Assembly (NCBI GenBank): GCA_022661535.1
Contig: JAKULF010000003.1
Coordinates: forward strand, 4,216,001-4,280,000
Reading direction: 5' to 3'
Source: Eutypa lata
Taxonomy: Eukaryota; Ascomycota; Sordariomycetes; Xylariales; Diatrypaceae
Length of the DNA stretch: 64,000 nt
The notes beneath the pieces were generated by a model. That model was given only the letters and a program-made list of their open reading frames with translations. It did no database searches and was not told where the DNA came from. How positions within the stretch are numbered: the first letter of the stretch is position 1; each line of letters starts with the position of its first letter. The position numbers and the translations under genes are program-made. Positions 1-10,960 of the stretch are shown one piece after another.

Positions 1-1
1 T

Positions 2-2315
2 ATGGCTACCGTGACGACGACTCCCCCGCCGCCGGCTTCGTCATCTCCACAGAGGTCTCTCCCGCGAAAACCTTTGCCGAACCTATCCCCCCCACGACCC
101 GGCTCAGTCAGGGCCGCTTTACAGGATGACAGTGGAGATTATGAAAGGAACCAGTCTTTTACCGTTGAACCCGTGGAATCAGCAATATACCGACCAGCCC
201 CGGTGTCTCCCGTAATGATGAATTTTCATCCCGAAAACTGGGCCCAGCCTTCGAACGCGACCGTCATGGGAAGGCAAGCGAGCGAGCCGCGATCCTCAAC
301 ACTCCTAGCCACGGAAGACAAGGCTCTTCCCAAATCTCCAGCCGCGCCGCCCCCTCCGCCTCATAGTCCTATGTATATACCACAGAATCCAACACAGCAG
401 GGCCCTGGCGACCCAATACAGCCGAGCTTTCCTGCTAACCTTCCATATAGGCCTGGCCAGCGAGAACCATCCAACTCTACGGCCTATACAGGGCGCAATG
501 GTCTTACAGGTGAGAGTGGTCCGGTGACCGGCGAGATTCCGCAGAATCAAGACCCGAACCGTTGTAGTCGCGAATCCGACGGCACTTCCAGCACTCAGCA
601 ACAATCAACCGAGTCCTCAACAGATACAAGTGCAAGTTCGATATCAGGAGGTCGTAACGATGTATGTGATAGTCGAGAGTCTATCATCGAGGAACCTATT
701 CCCGAAAACCAATCCGTTCCGCAATTACAATATCACCACCAACCTTTACTTCCCCGAGTTTCCAGTGTACCTCTTGAAACCCCATCGAGGAATTCGTCAA
801 GCACCGACCTTGCGGACAATGCTTTAGCCCCTAACCGTCACTTAACCCCGAATTCCTTTTACGGCAGAAGGAGCTCGATGCCCCGGCCACAGTCTTCTTA
901 TTCCGTATATTCTGATTTGGGGCAACGCGGGCGCTCACCGGGGGCAATTTCTCGTAGGTCGCCGGAGACGAGGCCGACGTCATATGCCGAGTTATTAAAT
1001 GTGCCGTATCCTCAGCCAGCTCCTGCGCCCATCACGTTGGACAACTCATATTTGCGTAACAATGTTGGAAATAATGCTTCGCTATTGAGTGCGCAACAGA
1101 CGCTTGACATGTACAGACAGAATGTGAAGAAGACTAACGACTTGTCCATTCAATATTCGTTTGCTGTCTACCTAATATCTCACGCTCAAGAGCAAGGATT
1201 GACCTTTCATGAACCGTCGCGGAAGAAGGGAAGTTCGAACCCCGGGACGCCTTCGAACGACGGTGCAGATGCGTCGCCGGCTGCCCTTGTGCGAGAGGCT
1301 AAAACTATCTTAACAAGGTTAGCCAGTGCCGGCTACCCGTTCGCGCAGTACTACTTGGCTGATGGGTACGCATCCGGTCTCTTCAACAAGGGCAAGGAAG
1401 ATTACCATGCGGCCTTTCCATTATTCATCCTAGCGGCAAAGCATGGCCATGCAGAGTCAGCTTATCGAGCTGGACTTTGTTATGAGTTTGGTTGGGGTTG
1501 CCGCAAGGATCCGGCCAAGGCGGTTCAATATTTGAGGACAGCTGCGTCCAAGAACCACCCGGGTGCCATGACAAGGCTCGGGAAGGCCTGCTTATCTGGT
1601 GATCTCGGGGAGAATCGTTACAGGGAGGGGCTGAAGTGGTTGAAGCGCGCAAGCGAAGCTGCTGACACTATTTATAATGCTGCCCCATACCATCTTGGAT
1701 CGTTATATGAGACCGGTTACGGTGAGGATATCTTCAAGGATGAAGGCTACGCAGCGGAGCTCTTTACTCAAGCTGCCGAGCTTGGCCACCCCGAAGCGAG
1801 TTTCCGGATGGGTGATGCTTACGAGCATGGGAAATTAAATTGCCCACGTGATCCGGCGTTGAGCGTGCATTTTTACACCGGCGCGGCGGAACACGGCCAC
1901 GCCGGAGCTATGATGGGCCTCTGTGCCTGGTACATGGTCGGGGCCGAGCCGATCTTGGAGAAGGATGAAGAGGAGGCATACGAGTGGGCTCGTCGGTCTG
2001 CTGACTTAGGTAAGCCCTATAGCGCCCGTTGATATATGTTTATGCCGGTACTAATAGTGAGAAGGGCTGGTGAAGGCGCAATATGCCGTCGGCTACTTCA
2101 CGGAAATGGGCATAGGATGCCGTCGCGATATCCTAGAGGCCAACGTCTGGTATGTCAAGGCGGCAGACGCCGGTGACGAGCGCGCGAAGCAGCGGTTAGC
2201 CGCCATCCGTGCGGCCGTAAGTGGCGGCGGTACCCCGATGGAGGTCGCACCGCCGCGCAACGCAAAAATGAGAAAGAATCAAACAAAAGACGACAAGGAC
2301 TGCGTGGTAATGTAA
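2..2315 (+). CDS. Chitin synthase activator, Skt5/Chs4-like Sel1-repeat protein
   Basis: Two exons, 2-2009 and 2065-2315, joined across a 55-nt phase-1 intron (GTAAGC donor, CTAAT branch, AAG acceptor); 752 residues if the ATG at base 2 is the start. That ATG sits at the window edge, so the real start could lie upstream. The first ~370 residues are low-complexity Pro/Ser/Thr/Gln-rich sequence. From about residue 430 to 730 there are Sel1-like repeats with the recurrent Ala-Ala-x-x-Gly-x-x-x-Ala pattern (e.g. AAKHGHAESAYRAGLCYEFG). The protein ends in CVVM, a CaaX prenylation box, preceded by a Lys-rich stretch; yeast Chs4/Skt5 also ends in a farnesylation box. In that family the protein binds and activates the class IV chitin synthase Chs3 at the plasma membrane and bud neck. 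Family assignment is firm; which paralogue (Skt5 versus Shc1-type) is not resolved. Confidence 0.9.
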
Positions 2316-4361
2316 TCTGTTTGTTCCACACGACATCGACAGGGGGCCAGGTGGGGGTTGGGGTTTTAAGGGGCCACCCCCGTCCACCATAGCGGAATAT
2401 GGGAAGTTCTTTGGGTTGGTTGGTTGACGAGAGGGGGGTGGTTTTAACCCGGGAATTCTGGATTAAACTTCGCTGCATGGCATTGGCACTTTTTATATCT
2501 ACAGGCGTCAACATTTTGTTTTTATTTGTTTTCCTTTTTTGTTTTTCTTTCTGGAAAACTCTCGAGGGGTCATTCGTTACCCTCTCACACTCTCTCTGTC
2601 TCTTCGTTGTTTTGTTTGCATCGAGGCATTAAAAAAGACCCGGCATAGCCATGCGGAATGGCGAAAAAGAGACCTACTGAAAAATCTCGTTACTACCTTG
2701 TACATAACACACATACCTGATGACCATCTAACCATAATACTAAAATATTCTCTCCTGTGGATCGGTCGTCTCAACACCTTGGGGTGGTGGCCTCCCTCGA
2801 ATTCTACTTTCTACTGTGAGAGGTGGTTTCATCATGTTTTGACCTTCGGTGTTGTTGGTTGGTATATACAACGAGGTCGTTTCAATCCCCATATGAATGA
2901 AGGGTTTGTTCATCGGGGGAATGAATGTCCATGGTCGTTCGTTGCTTTGGGTTGAAGAAAGACAAGCAAGGTTTATTTATACCTAGACATAGAAAAACTA
3001 CCTCTTCCATGTAATAATACATCTTAACCACATAAGAAATACATATCCACCGATTTCTCCTTCGAACAGTTGTAACTTATCTTTTCAAAAGCCCCCCCCC
3101 CTCTTCCGAAGACCATACAACAACACCTTGTTTATATGCATCCCGTCATCATGACGTCTGTGTGATGGATATCCTTCCTATACAAGCGAAGGAAGATAAG
3201 CGTGATGCTGCCAGATACAGCGTATCTTGATATTCACGTACCGAGCATACATAACATCTTCTGTAAAGAGGTCGGGGAACACAATGCAGATGGCCGAACT
3301 ATTGACAGTATCCTCTCTTCATTGCGGGAGTTGGCAATTTCAATGACATTTAAATTACCTATGGGTGGAAGGTGGTGGTGAGCTTTCCTCATAGGATGGA
3401 TAGACCTTCCACGCCCCTATCCTATTCCCTTTCTTTCCCACATCACCTGAGAGCCGGAGCGTCGATTCAAGATCACAGATACGCACCTCATATTATCTCC
3501 GTATGGCAAGGGTGATTCTACTCCTTCTCAAGGCGACATCGTGATACTAGCTACCTTTTTAAACACCTTCATTCAAGCCAACCCTCAGGCAAAAGTGGGA
3601 AAGAAGCCTCGTGGGATTCGTAGGTAGGCAATCTTACGGATACGAAGTGAGGCACCGGACCAATAGCTAGTCATCTCGATCTATACTCCATTGACTATTA
3701 CGCTGCTGAGCTGCCTAGGTACTACTACTAGTAGGGTATACCGTAGAAGATAGAAAACACCTCGTCACTCAGACTAACCCGAGAGAACACCAGGTAAGCC
3801 GATCATCATGCTTTACAAAATACTTCTAACGAACCTCATCGTCACCAAACTCGAGTGAGTAATGAGTAAGTAAAAACATCAGGCACCTCTTTTGACACAA
3901 AAAAATCGATTAAACGTTCGGTTTCTCGGGAACGGGGAAAAGCCGAACGTGATTAAAAAAAGAATACGTAATTCTCATACACGCCAACGCCCATGCCATG
4001 AAGATGAAACCACACGCATAGGCAACTAACTCCTAAGCTCCCCCTCCCCATATCAGAGTGTGAGATAAATTTAATGGAAAAAAAAGGCATGCGAGTTTCG
4101 AACAACAATGACCGGGAACGCCTCATCATCGATCGCTCGTGGACATGCGTGCGTACCGTAAGGGGGAAACAAAAACAATACAACAAGGGACAACCCATCC
4201 CTCCTTCTACACCACCCACCCCCAATATCGTCACCACCTTTTTCCCAAACCTCCCCTTGTCGATTTCATCTCTACTCCGCTTCTCCCCAAAAAATAGCTT
4301 TAATCGTGGGTATTGAACATGCGCTCGCAAGCAAACAACAAAATCAAAATTGATCTAAAAA
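2316..4361. other. Intergenic, convergent 3' flanks
   Basis: Both flanking genes end here. The stretch is T-rich just after the Skt5 stop (about 2510-2640), then AT-rich with short homopolymers and no reading frame resembling a protein. I see no gene. Polyadenylation sites of both neighbours must lie inside. Confidence 0.6.
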
Positions 4362-7300
4362 CTAACCCTTCTTTGACTCAACCTCGCCGCCGAGCTCGCC
4401 AGGCTTCTTCGGGTCGACGACGGCCGAGAACCTCTCATCGCCCCACCGGGCTCCGATGGTAACCCAGACGTGCTTGGAAGGACCGCTGTGGACCGTCTCC
4501 CGGCACCCGGTCCACTGGAGCCGGCGGTCGCGGTCCATGTTGCTGTTGCCTAGTCCGCCGTTGATAACCCATTCCCTCACCACACCCTTAATGAACTCGA
4601 TCTTCCGTCGGAAGTCGTTGGCCACTGGGATGCCTTGCAGCATCGGGTTGATCTCCGGTCGCTTGCGGGTCGTGTTCCGAGTGGGTCGGATGGCGGCGGG
4701 CTTTGAGGAAAAGTTGAGAAGGGTCTGTAGAGGGTAAGAGAGCACAGCGCGCTCATCTAAGGCAGTCTCGTCGAGCTCGCCCGTCTCAGCTAGCTTCTCC
4801 GCCGCTTCCTGGGGCAGATGCCAGAAGTGGCACCAAGTGCCTGTCGCATCGAGCACGATCTTGGTATGGTCGGGGAAGTTGAACTGTAAGTGGCCGTCTG
4901 CGAAGACCCAGCAGCCGACATCCCCGATACGTTGGTAGAACGTGACGACGTCATTGGGCGGCATGACCTGCTTGGTTGTCGTAGGAACTTGCACCAGTCC
5001 TGTATCATCCGTCGTAGCGTCTTGGTCCCGACCATAGGCCATCATATAGTTGGCGAACTTCTTCCACAGAATCAAATGCTCTCGTTTGCGGTAATCGTAG
5101 ATATCGCGACCCAAGGGAACCTTGCCCGGCGTGCCATCCGCACTGGGCTCGATCTTAAACTGTGAAGGATGGACGAAGACGGTAGATAAACCAGACTCGG
5201 CATTATTCTCGTAGAACTGGATTGCCTGTGTCATAGGTACGATTTGCTGTCGATCAAGGTACCCAGGGTCATGCCGTCTAGAGCAATGTTGCTCAGCATC
5301 CCGAACCAGGATGCAGGAAGGCGGTAGCATGACTGTCTTGCCACCCTTAGCACTTCCTGGTATGCTTTTGAGAACGCAGCCTACACTGCCGTCGTTCAGG
5401 ATATAGCCAAGGCCGAATTTGTTGGAGTAGTCTACCCATTTCACAACAATATGAGGTGGCGATGGTGTTGGTGTCTTTCCCATGATGGCCATTGACCTGG
5501 AGTTCAACGCACGCTCGAGCTCAGTCTGTAACTTCTGCAATCGTTCGAGGACCACATCCGGCTGAGTTTCGGGGACAGCCATTTTACGCTCCGCAGAACT
5601 GAACAAGCTCCCCCGAGGCGCCTCTGGCGGACCTGGAATGGTGGCACGTTCTTCACGGGGCTTTTCCGTCAGCAGCTTCTTCGTCTCTGAAGGCAATTCT
5701 TGGGGTGCAGGCGCTTGGGGTTGTTTGACTGGGTCTTGTACGGATGTGGTGAGTTTTGACGCCTGTCTAGATGATGGTCTTCGTGCTATATCATTAACTG
5801 ATGAGGTTTGTGGTAGCTCGCGTCTCACCCGAGCTCGAAGGGTGCCGCTAGCACTAGGCGCAGGCATGTCGTCGACAGTCTGGGATCGTACGAAAGCATT
5901 TGCCGCTCTAGAAGGTCTGTTCTGAGCTCGCTGCTGCGCCGCAAAACTCTGGGGTGGCGCTCGTAACAAGCCCGTAGGAGCCTGTTGTTGTGTAGATGCT
6001 TCATCTTCCGTGTTTGACGCAGATTGGGCAAGTGGAATAAGAGGACCCTGAAGTATGTTTTGCTCCTTGCTGACCTCATCGAAAGGTCGATATACAATGC
6101 CTTCTGCTAAGGGAATCATTGGTGTCAACCCAGCCTTTTCTTCGAGTGCGACTTCTCTCCAAGTACTCTTATATACCAGTCTTATATGGTTCCAGGGTCC
6201 GACCTCACAGGTCCTACATAATTCTTTCAGCCTTCGAAAATTGTCCGAGGCTGTCTGTGGTGTGAGGTCGACAGTATAGAACTGGTCACTGTCTGGTGGA
6301 ATGTCGCGTAACTTTGACGTTATCTCAGCCGCAGTAGGGACGTATCCAGAAAGGAAGAAATCATCCTGGACAATGATGTCGGGTTCTGGTCTCAGGTCGG
6401 CATCCACTAGCATCGAGGCCACGAGGTCCTTCGCCTCTTGAGATATGTATCTGTTGGTGCCCTCGGGCTTTGGCCATTCGTAGTCTCGATTTCTAGCCCG
6501 TCGGTAGATCTCGTCGGTTGTCGAAGATTGGAACGGTGGTTTCGAGGTGAGCATTGCAAACCTAAAATACTTAGTTAGCTTCCCATGGCATCAGGAGGTA
6601 GCTTCCAGCTTACATGATGATCCCCAAACTCCAGATATCCACCATATGATCATGGCCTTTCTTGCCCTTCTCTAAAATCTCTGGTGCTATATAGTTTGGG
6701 GTGCCACAAAGTGTCGTTCGGCGGATGGTGTGCATATCTTTTCCCGTGACCAGCAAGGCTGCCAGACCGAAATCGCCTATTTTGATGTCCATGTGCCTGT
6801 CAAGGAAGATGTTTCCCATCTTCAGGTCTCGGTGAATTATCCCCTTTGCGTGCATGTATTTGATAGCACCGGCGATTTGAACCGTGTAGAACCGGACCTC
6901 TGGCTCTGTCAAGCCCTTTCTTCGTTTGACCATATCCATAAGAGTTCCGTTAGGACATAGTTCTAAGACTAGATAGGTACTATTCTCAAAAGAAAACGCT
7001 CGAAGGAACTGGACGATGTTGCGGTGCCTCATTTTAGAGTGAATTTGCAGTTCAGTTTGAAACTATCGTGCGGTTAGCTTCTAGGTGTACGCATTTCGAG
7101 AAACAGGTAAGCCGACCTTCTGCTCCATCTTGGAGGGCATCTTGCTCTTGACGACCTTCAAGGCATACTTTCTCTTATTCCCGGGGATATGTCCTTCGTA
7201 GCACACAGCGAACCCTCCTTTCCCCAGCATCCTCCCAACCTGATAGGTAACACCATCCTTCCTATCGGAACTTGGAGGTTCGTAGACCATGGGTGGAGGA

Positions 7301-7464
7301 GGAGGCGGGTGGTCCTTTTCTTTCTGTGCTACTTTTGAAGCCAGGGCTGCTTTCACTTTGGCTGCGTCGGTAGGTCGTTGTGGAAGAATTTGCACGTTCG
7401 CATCCCTTAGCGATAGTGCGTCTGCATCGGTGCCCTGCTTCGCCGTAATAACTCGGTCCGCCAT
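4362..7464 (-). CDS. cdc5: Polo-like kinase (Cdc5/PlkA)
   Basis: Three exons, complement(join(4362..6561,6614..7062,7117..7464)), 998 residues. N-terminal Ser/Thr kinase (about 73-345): the Polo-type loop GKGGFAVCYE at 81-90, catalytic HRDLK (Asp195), DFG (Asp213), activation segment TTLCGTPNYIAPE with the conserved Thr at 233. After a disordered linker come two polo boxes: box 1 with the conserved Trp (WVDYSNKFG, Trp641) and box 2 with the phosphopeptide pincer His-x-Lys (FPDHTKIVL, His831/Lys833). The family drives mitotic entry, spindle pole and septation events. The last ~140 residues form an extension past box 2 that I cannot assign. The first in-frame ATG is 7464; a TTG reading frame runs a little further upstream and a CAG just before the ATG could be an acceptor, so an upstream exon is possible. 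Intron 1 (7063-7116) has the weak donor GTCGGC but a good CTAAC branch and TAG acceptor. Intron 2 (6562-6613) is canonical. Confidence 0.93.
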
Positions 7465-8428
7465 CTGAAGGCTATATCCACAATGCTCCAAATCAAGTGA
7501 ACGAATTCAGGCCACCACTACTGTTTCTACTAACAGACGCGTGCGTGGGCTGTCGAGAATATAAACACCCTATAGAAATATTTAGCGGATCAACCCAAAT
7601 GCTGTTTAATTCGTTGAGGTTGAGATCGGGCATCAGTTGATGTATGAAATCAGGTTGGGAAGGAGTCGATCAAGCGAGGAGAGAAACAGCATGGGAGTCA
7701 ATGTTGTTGATTTAGTACATAACCAGTACATTGAACGATTATGAATGCAACATACAGTAAGACTTCCTGTAAACTTAGAAATATAAGGAAGAACCTTGAC
7801 TTACAGGTAACAACACTCAGGCAGCATGAGGTTCGATGATTAACTAACGTTAAGGCGGAACTTGTACAGGTATGTAATTCCTAAAAGAAGATGACTTTAT
7901 CGGTGTAGTCACGAAAGAACACACGACCAGACATGTAACCAATCATTTCTTACTGGGGTTATTGGTATGGTTAGCAGGGCAACCACGACACCAATGTCCC
8001 CACCATGCAAGTTGACCTGGCTTGACCTGCTAAGCTTTAAAGATAGCATGCTAACTACATAAAGCTAGTGCATTAAACACACTAAATCAGGTCCTTCCTC
8101 AGGCAGTTGACCACCTATTATGTATCAACCTGTTTAACTCAGCAACCCCACAGCATAGATCTACATACGTAGAGATGTCGGCGCAATGTGCGGCTGGTTC
8201 GGACATTTTCAAGCCTAGCACTCGGTTTTCACAACGAATCAATTTATGACAAGATTTAGGACAAGGAAGAATAAAGCAATTGTTACTATATCTCTTATCT
8301 ACCTATGTCTTAAATTCCCAACTCGGAGCTATCCCTTAGTCTTAGTGTATTGTGTATTAAGCTATCAGATCTCCTATCGATAGCACGGTGGGCGGAAACG
8401 CAACCAAGAACCAACGACAAACACCGAA
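7465..8428. promoter_or_regulatory. Divergent promoter region between polo kinase and OPA3-like gene
   Basis: About 960 nt separate the two divergent starts. It is AT-rich, with no coding-like frame and no motif I can name with confidence. Both promoters and 5' leaders must lie here. Confidence 0.5.
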
Positions 8429-9160
8429 ATGGTCGCATTACCCTTATTCAAACTTGCCACGTTATTCATCCGGCATGTCTCGAAATATGGCGCTGTATGA
8501 TTCGCATCTTAAGCTCTCAGCATCCTACCAAACCGCTAATTCCAAGGCGATCTCTAGAACCGGATCAAATTACAAGCTCATGAGCACCCCAAATTTCGCC
8601 AATTCGCGGCGAAGTATGGCCAGTCAATACATCAGTTAAACATGCGGCTATCAGTTGCTCTCCTACGAAACGTAGACGCCGAAATCAAAGCGAGGGAGAA
8701 GGCCGAGGCACCAACGGTCAAGACCAAAGAGCAGATAGAAAAGGAAGAGGCTATTCGAGCTAAGCACGGCGAAACAAGTCAAGAAGTCCGCGCCAAGAGG
8801 AATCCTTCTTTTATCAGTGTATGGAAGCGGAAATTCAGGCCACTCCCTGAAGGAAAAGCGGTGGATCTGTTTGCTGATGTCATTGGAGACGGCTTCATAC
8901 TTTTTGTTGCAGCGGCCATTATATTATATGAGTCACTCAGGTTGTCCCAGAAGCCCGACAGCAATGCCGAGAAACTCAAGGAGCTTAGCCAACGGTTTGA
9001 CGAGCTCGACAAACGGGAGAAAGACCTCGAGGAATCTGAAAAGCATTATCAGAGCAGGATACTAACGCTTGAAGCCGCACTAAGAGGCTTCAAAGACCCA
9101 AAGACAAAGCAGCCCCTATTACCGCCGGCGCCAACATCCTCGCCCCCGACTTCTAGCTGA
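8429..9160 (+). CDS. OPA3-like protein, mitochondrial
   Basis: Two exons, 8429-8494 and 8558-9160, phase 0, 222 residues; the intron has a GTATGA donor, GCTAAT branch and TAG acceptor. Splicing restores the family opening MVALPLFKLATLFIRHVSKYG, then NRIK and a HEHPKFR block characteristic of the OPA3 family. A hydrophobic segment (GDGFILFVAAAIILYESLRL) in the middle is followed by a charged heptad-like coiled coil (KLKELSQRFDELDKREKDLE) and a Pro-rich tail. OPA3 proteins are mitochondrial membrane proteins of poorly defined function (human OPA3 is mutated in optic atrophy). Without the first exon the protein would lack the conserved N-terminus, so the start at 8429 is preferred over the ATG at 8642. 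Confidence 0.9.
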
Positions 9161-10135
9161 TAATAGTATCGCCAGTCGTTCTTTATTGGTAAGATTCAAC
9201 TGCATGGGAAGCCAAACCATTTTATATAAGCTATGCGGCTTGCAACTTTGGTATATTTAACTTACGTATATAAGCCTGGGGGCGATATTGCGGCGTCTTG
9301 GTTTAAAGGGGGATATGTGCATTATGAGACACACCACTATAGATCATGGTAAAGGTCTAGATTATTGATAGACAATTGTGGTGGTGATACACAGAAGCGT
9401 CCCACGAATAGGACAACTCAACTCCAAAGATTTTGAAATACTCATGATTCCTACTGACTACGTACTGGTGTGGCTTAGTGACTGAAAATGAGATTGGAAG
9501 TCTGGAAGTAGGTATGCACTATGTAGGCAATGTATGTTACATACTTACCTGCATAAGTATATACCTAAGAATAACCACCGTGCATGTTGCAGTGATGTCG
9601 ATGAAGGTGCGTGTAACATCTACCTAGGTAGTCCACTTGCCTTAGACCCTATTGGTAGCATGCACATCTATGGATGTCAATACCCATGTATCTACCTCCT
9701 CCTACATGCATACCTTCTTCGGGGGGACATGGGCACGCGTTTGATTGTTTCTGATGGTGGGAAGGGACTCTCGCAGTTTGCACATTCGCACCAGTGTCTT
9801 CATGTAACTACCTAGATAAGTATTCGGGTAAGAGCGACCTCCTAAGCTATACAACTCTTTCCATGTAAGTAATGAGTCTCTAGGCAGGCACGTATTACTT
9901 GATAGGCCGACATTCGGACGCGTTACGTTCGACTGAATTATCTTGACCTAAATGTGCATACCTCACCCTACCTATGTAGGATTTAGTTGCTCTATAAAAC
10001 AATTCCATGCCTACCTAGGTACATAGATATATTTGACAAATTTGCTAACGCCCATACCCTACGCCCTTAATTCTTCAATAAATTACGTGCAGCTTGCCCA
10101 GGCCCAAGGCTTACGGGAAGGAGCCAACCGAACAA
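9161..10135. other. Intergenic spacer
   Basis: AT-rich, no gene seen. Carries TACCTAGGTA-type short repeats near 9625-9640 and 10000-10030 and CATGCA/TACATG-rich stretches near 9640-9715. Confidence 0.5.
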
Positions 10136-10960
10136 ATGGCATACTTTCTGATTTGCTCCTCCTTGCGCGGACAATCTGATTGGGCCTCACTTCCCTCGGC
10201 GCTTGTGAGCAGCAAAACTGCACGTTGGCAAGGTAAGCACACATAAGCGAGCTACAGACACCCGAGTAGGAGGTATCGCATCAGAAAGGGAAACTGAGGC
10301 GCCAGGGCGCTAACTGGTCAACCAGAGACCAAGCTTGACACCCATGATGCCGCACTCCCGTTGCCACTGCCGCCGTCTGCGGCTGTGCCGCTTCCTCGAG
10401 TACTCAAAGTTATCTTCCTGACGCCGGGAGATGTTGGTGAGGATGCCACACGAGCTAGGCTCGAGCGACTCTACCATCTCAATGGAGGAGAGGATGTAGC
10501 TGTCATGTTCTTGCTTAAACACGAAGATGGGCAGGAGAATCCGATGGCAGCATTAATGAGACTTCAACTAGGGTAAGCTCTATTACCAATGCCTATGTCT
10601 CGCCTTGACACAAGGTAGCTAACGATGATAAGCCTGGTTGGTGATATCGAGATGCCCATCCTCCCCGTCGACTCAATTGGGGCTGTGCCAACAGTGTTGT
10701 TGACTTTCCATCGTCGGTTAAGCACAAGTTCTGCTCGCCCCAAACCAGCCAAACCGGCTCATAGCCTTCTTCCATACTGCTCCAACACACAACCGCTATC
10801 AGAACACGCCGTTCACGTGCTAACTGATATCACGTCTGATTTCCGTGACCTACTTGATAAGATGTCGAATCCGACCGATCGGGAAACATTGGAAGAGCAC
10901 CTGGGCATGGAGGCAGAAAGAGTAATGTCATTCTGGACCACGGAATTTCTGATCGACTGA
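10136..10960 (+). CDS. Unrecognised three-exon gene
   Basis: Exons 10136-10232, 10326-10572 and 10633-10960 join into one open frame of 223 residues. Intron 1 (10233-10325) has a GTAAGC donor and GCTAAC branch before CAG; intron 2 (10573-10632) has GTAAGC, GCTAAC and AAG. The central frame has no ATG of its own, and the first exon (opening MAYFLICSSLRG) supplies it in phase. I do not recognise the family. The sequence alternates hydrophobic strands (VLKVIFLTPGD, DVAVMFLL, PTVLLTF) with a helix-like segment (ATRARLERLYHL), which would fit an alpha/beta fold, and ends with an acidic helical segment. There is no signal peptide, membrane span or clear catalytic motif. Composition looks coding. 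It is isolated, with about 1 kb upstream and 4.6 kb downstream free of genes. Confidence 0.65.

Noticed and set aside
2399..2955. Overlapping small plus-strand frames after the Skt5-like gene
   Set aside because: Phe/Leu/Ser-rich translation of a T-rich 3' region; no conserved motif.
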